Assembly: GCA_025922795.1 (NCBI GenBank)
Contig: JAICHC010000173.1
Location: 1-6,448 of the forward strand
Source of the DNA: Candidatus Binatia bacterium
GTDB taxonomy: Bacteria; Desulfobacterota_B; Binatia; UBA9968
Reading direction: 5' to 3'
DNA length: 6,448 nucleotides
The notes under the pieces were generated by a model. The model saw only the letters and a program-made list of their open reading frames with translations. It did not search any database and had not been told where the DNA came from. The translations under genes were made by a program, and so were the position numbers. Shown in pieces: positions 1-5,143 of the stretch (position 1 is the first letter of the stretch; each line of letters starts with the position of its first letter).

Positions 1-83
1 CCTGGGCCTGAAAAAATAACCTTCTCCGTCCTATGCCCGCAATCTCCAGGGCTCGGCCCTCGGTCGCTTTGTTAGTTACTTAA

Positions 84-102
84 TTATGGACTCCTTAATA
101 GT
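84..102 (+). repeat. 19-bp direct repeat, left copy
   Basis: The sequence TTATGGACTCCTTAATAGT recurs at 293-311 with a single G/A difference, giving a period of 209 bp. Each copy contains a small dyad, ACT-N7-AGT. The copies bracket the inverted repeat at 112-268. An 18/19 match this close together is very unlikely by chance. Possible roles are recombination ends of a small element, a duplicated protein-binding site, or the scar of a segmental duplication. Confidence 0.85.
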
Positions 103-111
103 AGACCTACT

Positions 112-268
112 GGGACGAAGGGGCGAGTCGTGGAAAGCGCAGGCACCAGGACTCAAAGGATGCTTTCGCACCCACGCCCAAAATCAAGCACTCGGGGCGT
201 GGATCGGGTGGTGGCCGATGACCCACAGACGCTTTGCCTGGGCTTGGAACGAGTCGTCCCTTCGTCTC
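112..268 (+). ncRNA. Putative structured RNA or hairpin element
   Basis: Bases 114-145 pair with 235-266 without gaps: 26 of 32 positions are Watson-Crick and one more (123 with 257) is a G-U wobble. The helix extends outward by G113-U267 (wobble) and G112-C268. Inside it are a perfect 8-bp hairpin (CCACGCCC at 173-180 with GGGCGTGG at 195-202) and a directly adjacent 5-bp hairpin (ATCGG at 203-207 with CCGAT at 215-219). Together these form a long closing stem topped by a branched loop, the kind of fold expected of a small RNA, though a DNA-level element would look similar. I do not recognise a family: it does not match what I recall of RNase P, SRP, tmRNA or 6S RNA. The strand is a guess, since inverted repeats fold on both strands. 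Confidence 0.4.
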
Positions 269-292
269 CAACCAACCCTGTTGTCTAGATCC

Positions 293-311
293 TTATGAAC
301 TCCTTAATAGT
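293..311 (+). repeat. 19-bp direct repeat, right copy
   Basis: TTATGAACTCCTTAATAGT is the second copy of the repeat at 84-102, differing at one base (A for G at the sixth position). It lies 24 bp beyond the right arm of the long inverted repeat, while the left copy ends 9 bp before the left arm, so the element is bounded roughly symmetrically. A short T run follows (to 315). Confidence 0.85.
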
Positions 312-580
312 TTTTGCCCGACGCCGTGAAGCCAGTAATCACGCCGAGTTAATCGGTGTTCGGCTAATGCCGGATACTCAGATGAAATTTTTCACAATGT
401 GACCCGCGGAGCAACCAATAAGCAGCGCGCGTAGGGTTATTGGACTCAGCAAGAAAGCAGGAGTGATGGGAACTCTTCGGGAGTGGCCGCGTTGATGATA
501 ATTTGGTATCTGCTATTGAATGTAACGAGCAGAGAAAACAATCGTGACTCTTTAGATTTTACTCTAATTCGGACATCAAC

Positions 581-1264
581 ATGGGTACAACCGCGGGCAA
601 AGAAATTTTTTTCGCCATCAACGAAAAGGTCGGCGCTGTTTCAGGACTTTTGCTGAAGCCCGGCAACGCGTCGGCGTTGCTTCTGCTGGCGCACGGCGCT
701 GGCGCGGGGATGCGTCACAGGTTCATGGAGCAAGTGGCCGTGAAGCTCGCCGAAGCGGAGGTCGCAACCTTGCGGTATCAATTCCCTTATATGGAAAAGC
801 GCACTAAGCGTCCGGACTCTGAATCCGTATTGATTGATACGGTATGCGCGGCGGTTGCCGCGGCTAAGAAAGCCGCCGGCGACCTGCCGCTTTTTGCCGG
901 AGGCAAGTCGATGGGCGGGCGCATGACCTCCCTGGCGGCGGCGCGCCAGCCGTTTGAGGCCGTGCGAGGAATGATTTTTTTCGGCTTTCCGCTGCACGCG
1001 GCCGGCAGACCCGGCAGCGAACGCGGCGCGCACCTTGCCGAAGTCGCCATGCCGATGCTGTTTCTTCAGGGCTCCCGCGATGCGCTAGCGGAACTCAAGC
1101 TGCTCAAGCCGCTCTGCGCAAAAATTGGAAAACGCGCGGAGTTGTTCGTTGTCGAAGGCGGCGATCACTCGTTCCACATGATGAAGAGTGCAAAACGTTC
1201 GGATGAGGAAGTGCTCGGTGAGGTGGTCGAAAAGGCGGCGAGGTGGATCAAGCGACACATCTAA
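581..1264 (+). CDS. Alpha/beta-hydrolase (KANL3/Tex30-like, COG3571 type)
   Basis: This is a 227-residue cytoplasmic alpha/beta-hydrolase with no signal peptide or membrane segment. The order of motifs is complete for the fold: AHGAGAGM at 37-44 (oxyanion-hole strand and loop), the nucleophile elbow G-K-S-M-G-G with Ser110, Asp167 in QGSRDAL after the sixth strand, and His196 in GGDHSF. Length, the GKSMGGRM elbow and the AHGAGAGM loop fit the small 'predicted alpha/beta-hydrolase' family related to KANL3/Tex30 and dienelactone hydrolases, whose bacterial substrates are largely unknown. An esterase-like reaction is therefore an inference. The ATG at 581 is the first in-frame start and gives the usual N terminus. 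There is no clear Shine-Dalgarno site before it. The downstream neighbour is 150 bp away beyond a repeat array, so the gene is probably transcribed alone. Confidence 0.9.
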   Translation: MGTTAGKEIFFAINEKVGAVSGLLLKPGNASALLLLAHGAGAGMRHRFMEQVAVKLAEAEVATLRYQFPYMEKRTKRPDSESVLIDTVCAAVAAAKKAAGDLPLFAGGKSMGGRMTSLAAARQPFEAVRGMIFFGFPLHAAGRPGSERGAHLAEVAMPMLFLQGSRDALAELKLLKPLCAKIGKRAELFVVEGGDHSFHMMKSAKRSDEEVLGEVVEKAARWIKRHI

Positions 1265-1268
1265 GTTC

Positions 1269-1300
1269 GTTCAAAAGTTCAAAGGTTCAACCTTTCAAAG
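1269..1300 (+). repeat. GTTCAANN tandem array (four 8-bp units)
   Basis: Immediately after the hydrolase stop codon are four consecutive 8-bp units starting at 1269, 1277, 1285 and 1293. The first three begin GTTCAA and the fourth TTTCAA. The last two bases vary (AA, AG, CC, AG). The array is too short per unit for CRISPR. It resembles the short degenerate tandem repeats found in spacers of many large bacterial genomes. Confidence 0.8.
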
Positions 1301-1375
1301 GAAGGGCAGTTGGGCATCGAGGTGAAGTGGGATGGCTGCAGAAATTGCTCAAAGGAAACTGCTCGAGATCCGACG

Positions 1376-1403
1376 TTGAACTCTTGGACGTTGAACCTTG
1401 AAC
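1376..1403 (-). repeat. Inverted GTTCAA array before the TPR gene
   Basis: On the + strand TTGAAC or TTGGAC occurs at 1376, 1384, 1391 and 1398, so on the minus strand this is a GTTCAA array with 7-8 bp spacing. Its 1391-1403 part is complementary, with a one-base bulge, to 1277-1290 of the forward array. The two clusters could therefore form a stem around about 100 bp. It lies just upstream of the preferred start of the TPR gene, which argues that this stretch is spacer and not the N terminus. Confidence 0.7.
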
Positions 1404-1414
1404 GGGTTTTTCCC

Positions 1415-1903
1415 ATGTACCCCACCAACGAACAAGATGCGCTCGCTGCACTCAAAGGCGACGATCGGGAGCTTGCCGCTACGGCGGAAGCGATTCTCTG
1501 GCGAACCTGGTGTCGCGCCGGCGATTCCGAAACCGAGCGGATTTTTCGCGCCGGGGTCGAAGCGATGCAGCAGCACAAGCTCGCCGAAGCGGAGACTTTG
1601 TTCAGTCGGGTCATCGAGCGAGCTCCAGGTTTTGCCGAAGGCTGGAATAAGCGAGCGACCGTACGCTACGTGATGAAACAGTTTGCCGCTGCGATTACCG
1701 ATTGCCAGGAAACTTTGGCGCGGAATCCGAATCACTTCGGCGCTGCTTCCGGGCAGGGTCTCTGTCATATGTCGATCGGCCAGTTCCGTGAAGCTGCGAT
1801 CTGCTTTCGCCGAGCGCTGGAAATTCATCCCTATTTAGACGCGGTGCGCCATAATCTCGCCCTGGCGGAAGCCGAGGGAGGCGGCAGCGGATATCTCAAC
1901 TAA
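1415..1903 (+). CDS. TPR-repeat protein, three TPR units
   Basis: From the ATG at 1415 this encodes 162 residues. After an N-terminal helical segment (about 6-35, DALAALKGDD to WRTWCRAGD) come three tetratricopeptide units at about 39-72, 73-106 and 107-140. They show the expected pattern of small and aromatic positions (AEAETLFSRVIERAPGFAE, then FAAAITDCQETLARNPN, then FREAAICFRRALEIHP). TPRs form an alpha solenoid that binds partner proteins, so a scaffold or adaptor role is likely, with the partner unknown. The layout (short helical head, the 'GWNKRAT' turn, C-terminal proline-bounded helix) matches a small stand-alone TPR family seen in proteobacteria. No signal peptide is evident. The frame stays open upstream to a TTG at 1310 with an AAGGAAGG-like site, but that extension runs through the TTGAAC repeats and has no domain character, so I prefer 1415. 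Confidence 0.8.
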   Translation: MYPTNEQDALAALKGDDRELAATAEAILWRTWCRAGDSETERIFRAGVEAMQQHKLAEAETLFSRVIERAPGFAEGWNKRATVRYVMKQFAAAITDCQETLARNPNHFGAASGQGLCHMSIGQFREAAICFRRALEIHPYLDAVRHNLALAEAEGGGSGYLN

Positions 1904-1910
1904 GACTAGG

Positions 1911-1993
1911 GTTCCAATTGTTCCAGCGGTTCAAAACGCTCAAGTCGTTTCGGATTCCTCTGTTTAACGGTTCAAGCGATCAAAAGTTCAAAA
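1911..1993 (+). repeat. GTTCAA array, period shifting from 9 to 8 bp
   Basis: Just after the TPR stop codon are five 9-bp units starting at 1911, 1920, 1929, 1938 and 1947 (GTTCCAATT, GTTCCAGCG, GTTCAAAAC, GCTCAAGTC and a decayed fifth). After a 6-bp break come four 8-bp units starting at 1962, 1970, 1978 and 1986 (GTTTAACG, GTTCAAGC, GATCAAAA, GTTCAAAA). The shared core is GTTCAA. The array fills most of the spacer before the FMN reductase promoter. Confidence 0.75.
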
Positions 1994-2005
1994 GGACCGG
2001 CCTGG

Positions 2006-2035
2006 TTGGCCTTGCCGCCGTCCACGCCTTATAAA
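2006..2035 (+). promoter_or_regulatory. Sigma70-like promoter of the FMN reductase
   Basis: TTGGCC (2006-2011) and TATAAA (2030-2035) are separated by 18 bp and match the sigma70 -35 and -10 consensus at 4/6 and 5/6 positions. Transcription would begin near 2042, about 20 nt before the reductase start codon, which fits a short leader carrying only the ribosome binding site. Confidence 0.5.
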
Positions 2036-2063
2036 TTTTGCACTAACTTTGTCTGGAGGATGC

Positions 2064-2621
2064 ATGGCTATTCGTGTTGCAGGAGTTGCTGGAAGTTTGC
2101 GAGAGGGTTCGTTTAACAAAGGTTTGCTGAGCGCTGCGGTGGAATTAGCGCCGGCGGGCATGGAAATCGAAGTCTATAGTCGCCTCGGCGATATTCCGCC
2201 GTACAACGACGATGTTTTTCAGAAGGGTGATCCAGAATCGGTCGCTGATTTCAAAACTTTCATTGGCAATGCGGATGCGTTATTGATCGCCACACCGGAA
2301 TATAACTACGGCATTCCCGGCGTGCTCAAAAACGCCATCGATTGGGCGTCAAGACCGGCCGGCAAGTCTGCACTGAACCGCAAACCCGCAGCGATCATGG
2401 GTTGCTCGCCCGGCCTCGGCGGTACGATTCGCGCGCAGCACGCGTTGCGCCAGTCTTTTGTCTTTACCGACACCTATGTGATGTCCCAGCCGGAGATCAA
2501 GATTCCTTCAGCAGCGCCGCTGTTCGATTCATCAGGCAAGCTCGCCGATGAAACCACACGCCAGTATATAAAAAAGTTCCTCGAATCCTTCTCCAACTGG
2601 GTTGCGCGCTTCAAAGACTAA
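2064..2621 (+). CDS. NADPH-dependent FMN reductase (ChrR/YieF-like)
   Basis: This is a 185-residue flavodoxin-fold quinone/azo/chromate-reductase-type enzyme that would use NAD(P)H and bound FMN in the cytoplasm to reduce quinones or other electrophiles. Two signature blocks are clear: GSLREGSFNKGLL at 10-22, the FMN-phosphate loop (GSxRxxSxN), and PEYNYGIPGVLKNAIDW at 78-94, the isoalloxazine-side motif of this family. A glycine-rich SPGLGGT (115-121) and a Q-H-A-L-R helix follow, as is usual. The natural substrate cannot be told from sequence. The ATG at 2064 is chosen because GGAGG lies at 2055-2059 and the protein then begins MAIRVAGVAGSL, as family members do. A TTG at 2049 would only add five residues. 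A promoter sits close upstream. The next reading frame, a decayed MBL hydrolase, starts within 20 bp of the stop. Confidence 0.93.
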   Translation: MAIRVAGVAGSLREGSFNKGLLSAAVELAPAGMEIEVYSRLGDIPPYNDDVFQKGDPESVADFKTFIGNADALLIATPEYNYGIPGVLKNAIDWASRPAGKSALNRKPAAIMGCSPGLGGTIRAQHALRQSFVFTDTYVMSQPEIKIPSAAPLFDSSGKLADETTRQYIKKFLESFSNWVARFKD

Positions 2622-2637
2622 CCGGCTGTTCAGCTAA

Positions 2638-3139
2638 AGAACCTTCGTTAGTTCGATGACTGACCATGGCATTGACAGCCACGAAGGTCATCGGATAGTG
2701 TGCGCGCCATTTAGAGGCAAGGGAGTCGTTGTAAATTCTAACTCGCGAATCAGGAGGCAAAGGTACGAAGTCAGTACGGCGTTTGTCATCTGCCGTCGCC
2801 AAGGCGAAGAAAAAACCTGTCTTTCAAACCATGGGCGACAACATGGTGCTCACGGATGGAGCGCGTTCGGTGGAGCTCTATCAGATCGTCGGCAATACTC
2901 ACCATGATGGCTTGATCATGGCCTATCTGCGCAAGGAAAAACTTCTTATCGAAGCGGATGCCTACACCCCGGGCGCAGCAGCGCCGAAAACCCCCAATCC
3001 TTTCAGCGTTAACTTAGAAGCGAATGTCCGTCGGCTGCGCATTGACGTCGACCGGATTTTGCCGCTGCACGGCAGAATTGTACCCTACGGCGAACTGCTT
3101 AACGCTATCGGGAAAAAACCGGCAGCAGCAAAAAAATAA
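2638..3139 (+). pseudogene. 5'-truncated, frameshifted MBL-fold metallo-hydrolase remnant
   Basis: The frame at 2783-3139 (118 codons from a TTG, the first ATG being at 2831) encodes only the C-terminal third of an MBL-fold hydrolase, normally over 300 residues. It has a third-His region GNTHHDG, an Asp-ligand-like EADAYTP, the segment TPNPFSVNL, and LPLHGRIVP with the last His ligand. The HxHxDH half is missing from this frame. Upstream, in another frame (about 2638-2769), the translation TDHGIDSHEGHR followed by GVVVNSNS and RYE resembles, in order and spacing, the family's THHHFDHSGGLR, ATIVTHxSN and YYE. The gene therefore appears to have lost its first 100 or so residues, damaged the first metal motif, and acquired a frameshift near 2765-2785. 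The C-terminal assignment is firm. The upstream part is my alignment by eye. A translated C-terminal fragment cannot be excluded, but it could not bind two zinc ions. Confidence 0.75.
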
Positions 3140-3375
3140 TTTGCCAGGGACGGGATGGAGTGCGCCAGTTCGAGAGTTGGATTTCACACAGTTTTTGGAG
3201 TCTTGCTCGTTGATCTCTTGCCGCTTGCGGCGGGTCCGATCTAAGATAGCGTCGCTATTCGGTGCAGTCAGTTAAAGGAGACTCGTTGTCCTACCCAAGC
3301 CGTTCATGATCAATCCGACGGTCACAAGGGCAACCTGTGGACAAACTCGGCCTTCATCAAGAGGAGAGGTGTCGC
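3140..3375. other. Spacer before the substrate-binding protein gene
   Basis: No gene is evident here. The spacer contains a tight GC hairpin (GCCG/CGGC at 3220-3231), a 13-bp palindrome at 3246-3258, and a strong AAAGGAG at 3274-3280. Six bases after the AAAGGAG, a TTG at 3286 opens only seven codons, ending in TGA at 3307-3309. That Shine-Dalgarno-like site without a gene may mark a tiny leader peptide, a lost gene start, or chance. The frame that continues from 3306 overlaps the real gene and has no family character. Confidence 0.5.
3246..3258. promoter_or_regulatory. 13-bp perfect palindrome, possible operator
   Basis: ATAGCG-T-CGCTAT reads the same on both strands and lies 118 bp before the start of the solute-binding protein gene. 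A dimeric regulator could bind here. There is no adjacent regulator gene in the window to assign it to, so the role is inference. Confidence 0.3.
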
Positions 3376-4404
3376 ATGAGAAAAATGCTATTCACTCTTG
3401 CCATTGTTTTCGTGTCGGTCATCGGCGCGCATGCACAGGCACCATTTTTCCAGGGCAGGACCATCACGATCATTGTCGGTTACCAGAACGGGGACGGCTA
3501 CGACATCTGGGCGCGCTTATTGGCCGCGCACATGAACAAGCACATCCCGGGTCATCCCGGATTCCTCGTGCAGAACATGCCAGGCGCAGGATCAAGGATC
3601 GCGGCCAATCATATCTACAATGTCGCCAAGCCGGACGGTCTTACCATGGGCGCGATCGGTGGCTCGCTTTATCTCGATCAGGTGATAGGGAAAAAGGAGG
3701 TCCAGTTCGACTGGGCAAAGTTCGGCTGGGTAGGCTCGACGGAAAACACGCCGTGGCTATTCTACATGAACAGCAACACGCCCTACAAAACCATCGATGA
3801 TGTGCGCAAATCCAAAGATGCCCCGAAATGTTCCGCGACGAGCAGCGGTACAAGCGGGCACTTCATTCCCAAGCTGCTCGAAGAGGCGCTCGGCGCCAAA
3901 TTTAATGTTGTCATGGGATACCGCGGCGGCGCTGAGCAGGATCTGGCCTTCGAGCGTGGCGAAGTGGTTTGCCGCGCCTTGAGCATTCCGACCTTTTTTG
4001 CGCGCGAACCGTTTACCACTTGGCGCCGGGAAAATCGGGTACGGATTCTTTTGCAGACCGGACGCAAGCGCGACGAGAAAATGCCGAACGTGCCGACCCT
4101 CCATGAGTTGATGGACGAGTACAAGACACCGGCGAACACCCGCGCTCTGGTGACGGCCATTTTGGCATCGGGCGACCTGGGGCGGCCGTTTATCACGCCG
4201 CCGGGCGTGCCGGCGGACAGGCTGGCAATTTTGCGCGATGGCTTTCGAAAAACCATGGCCGACCCGGCGTTTCAGGTTGACGTGAGAGCAAGAAAGTTCG
4301 CGACCAATCCCGATTTTGGCGAGGAGTTGCAAAAATTCGCCAAAGAAATCGTCTCACAGCCGCCTGAGATTGCCGAGCGCATGAAACAAGTGCTTACCGA
4401 GTGA
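3376..4404 (+). CDS. Tripartite tricarboxylate-type (Bug/TctC) substrate-binding protein
   Basis: This encodes a 342-residue secreted solute receptor. Residues 1-22 (MRKMLF, hydrophobic core, AHAQA) form a classical Sec signal peptide with cleavage after AHA or AQA, so the mature protein is periplasmic. Family marks follow in order: the first strand TITIIVGY (29-36), GYDIWARLLAAHM (41-53), QNMPGAGSRIAANHIYN (66-82), GAEQDLAFERGEV (185-197) and a C-terminal TPPGVPADRLAILRDGFRKTM (274-294). The length is a little above the usual 320 or so. Bug proteins bind carboxylates or similar small molecules for the TctAB membrane partners. No such partners are present, so this is an orphan receptor, which is common where Bug genes have multiplied. 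The start at 3376 is preferred because of AGGAG at 3362-3366 and the proper signal peptide. A GTG at 3337 would add 13 residues before it. The ligand is unknown. Confidence 0.92.
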   Translation: MRKMLFTLAIVFVSVIGAHAQAPFFQGRTITIIVGYQNGDGYDIWARLLAAHMNKHIPGHPGFLVQNMPGAGSRIAANHIYNVAKPDGLTMGAIGGSLYLDQVIGKKEVQFDWAKFGWVGSTENTPWLFYMNSNTPYKTIDDVRKSKDAPKCSATSSGTSGHFIPKLLEEALGAKFNVVMGYRGGAEQDLAFERGEVVCRALSIPTFFAREPFTTWRRENRVRILLQTGRKRDEKMPNVPTLHELMDEYKTPANTRALVTAILASGDLGRPFITPPGVPADRLAILRDGFRKTMADPAFQVDVRARKFATNPDFGEELQKFAKEIVSQPPEIAERMKQVLTE

Positions 4405-4453
4405 TGGTTCTTCGGCGCGACGCAGCCGCAACCAAACATGATCGGAATATTTT

Positions 4454-4477
4454 GCGCAAAGGCGCAAAGTCGCGAAG
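4454..4477 (+). repeat. Three-unit 8-bp array GCGCAAAG
   Basis: Two exact copies of GCGCAAAG (4454-4461, 4462-4469) are followed by a decayed third, TCGCGAAG (4470-4477). The unit length and the CAAAG ending are shared with the GTTCAAAG units near the TPR gene, so these may be variants of one kind of spacer repeat. Confidence 0.7.
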
Positions 4478-4501
4478 AAGAAAGCAGTTGACGTTGAGAC
4501 G

Positions 4502-4550
4502 CGTTTGGCGTGCTCAGCGCGAACGGGGAGTATTCAATTTCCGCCAAACG
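4502..4550. promoter_or_regulatory. Perfect 9-bp inverted repeat upstream of the PilZ gene
   Basis: CGTTTGGCG (4502-4510) is matched exactly by CGCCAAACG (4542-4550) across a 31-nt gap, ending 26 bp before the PilZ start codon. In the transcript it would make a stable stem in the leader; in DNA it could be a split operator. There is no T run after it, so it is not an ordinary terminator. It does not match what I recall of a c-di-GMP riboswitch. Confidence 0.4.
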
Positions 4551-4576
4551 GCAGGTAGCCCAATGAAAGAGATTTC

Positions 4577-5095
4577 ATGGCAAGCGTAAAATGTCCGAGC
4601 TGCGCGCGCGATTTTGTCCGGCGAATAGCGAGAGCGGGTTGGCTGGAAGCCATTTTGAGCCTGTTTTACGTGTATCCATTTAAATGCCAACTCTGTGGCC
4701 ACCGTTTCCGCTCTCTGCGATGGGGCGTTCGCTATAGCCGCGTCCGCGAGGATCGCCGCCAGTATCAACGCATGGAAAGGAAGCTGCCGGTCACTTTCAG
4801 CGGCGAGGGACTTACGGGGGACGGAACCCTGCTCAATATTTCGATGGGTGGCTGCGGCTTCGCAACTGGCAGCGCTCTTGCCATCGGAAAGGTCGTGCGG
4901 CTGGTATTGCAAATCTCCGGCGAACTGCCGCCAGTGATCATCGACGCCGCGCTTGTGCGCAGCACGCGCAAAGGCGGCGCCGGCGTCGAGTTTATTCAGT
5001 GGCAGGAGAGCGAGCGCGAGCGCTTGCAGCTTTTCGTCCGAGGGTTGCTGATCGGACATGGAACCGACATCGATACAGCTAAGCATGTAGCGTAA
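4577..5095 (+). CDS. Zinc-ribbon PilZ-domain protein (c-di-GMP receptor)
   Basis: This is a 172-residue soluble protein with two parts. The N-terminal 45 or so residues carry two cysteine pairs, CPSC (6-9) and CQLC (37-40) followed by GHRF, which together should bind one zinc ion as a ribbon. A hydrophobic stretch, WLEAILSLFYVYPF (22-35), separates the pairs. Residues from about 58 to 155 are a PilZ domain: the RxxxR motif is R61-QYQ-R65 and the [D/N]xSxxG motif is NISMGG (87-92), the two elements that bind cyclic di-GMP, followed by GVEF (136-139). Both binding motifs look intact, so c-di-GMP binding is likely. What the ribbon contacts is unknown. The ATG at 4577 is the natural start, although the upstream AAAGAGA is only a weak ribosome site. 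The next gene begins 48 bp after the stop and is probably co-transcribed. Confidence 0.88.
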   Translation: MASVKCPSCARDFVRRIARAGWLEAILSLFYVYPFKCQLCGHRFRSLRWGVRYSRVREDRRQYQRMERKLPVTFSGEGLTGDGTLLNISMGGCGFATGSALAIGKVVRLVLQISGELPPVIIDAALVRSTRKGGAGVEFIQWQESERERLQLFVRGLLIGHGTDIDTAKHVA

Positions 5096-5143
5096 GGCCT
5101 CCCCGCGCTCCAAAGCACGAATCTAGCGCTTGCTCTTTGGACC

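Larger units (their letters stand above)
1..580. other. Gene-free 580-bp region with repeats and hairpins
   Basis: I see no believable protein gene on either strand. The one open frame of any length (86-298, 70 codons) has no family resemblance, no ribosome binding site and lies across an inverted repeat. The region holds a 19-bp direct repeat, a long imperfect hairpin, a small perfect hairpin (AGGGC, 3-nt loop, GCCCT at 48-60), an 11-bp palindrome TCACAATGTGA at 392-402, and a 7-bp inverted repeat CCAATAA/TTATTGG at 415-421 and 437-443. The segment just before the hydrolase gene is AT-rich. TTGATG (492-497) and TATTGA (514-519), 16 bp apart, are a weak promoter possibility. I found no tRNA or rRNA pattern. 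Confidence 0.6.

Noticed and set aside
112..268. Structured region as 6S RNA, an integron attC site or a retron RNA
   Set aside because: The branched loop does not fit the 6S rod with its central bubble. No attC core triplets or integrase were seen. There is no reverse transcriptase gene in the window.
86..298. 70-codon open frame on the + strand in the left region
   Set aside because: It begins inside the direct repeat, spans the inverted repeat, has no ribosome site and no family character. The composition looks like translated non-coding DNA.
1..580. tRNA or rRNA gene
   Set aside because: No T-loop-like GTTCRANYC with matching acceptor arms on either strand, and no stretch resembling conserved rRNA.
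1911..1993. CRISPR array
   Set aside because: Units are 8-9 bp, contiguous and degenerate, with no unique spacers and no cas genes.
3306..3800. 164-codon + strand frame overlapping the receptor start
   Set aside because: It overlaps the receptor in another frame and has no recognisable domain, while the receptor frame has a signal peptide and family motifs.
3757..4332. Long minus-strand open frames opposite the receptor gene
   Set aside because: The + strand frame encodes a complete Bug receptor with signal peptide. The antisense frames are its shadow and resemble nothing.
4405..4576. c-di-GMP riboswitch before the PilZ gene
   Set aside because: Apart from one 9-bp stem, the conserved cores of the GEMM classes as I recall them are not visible.
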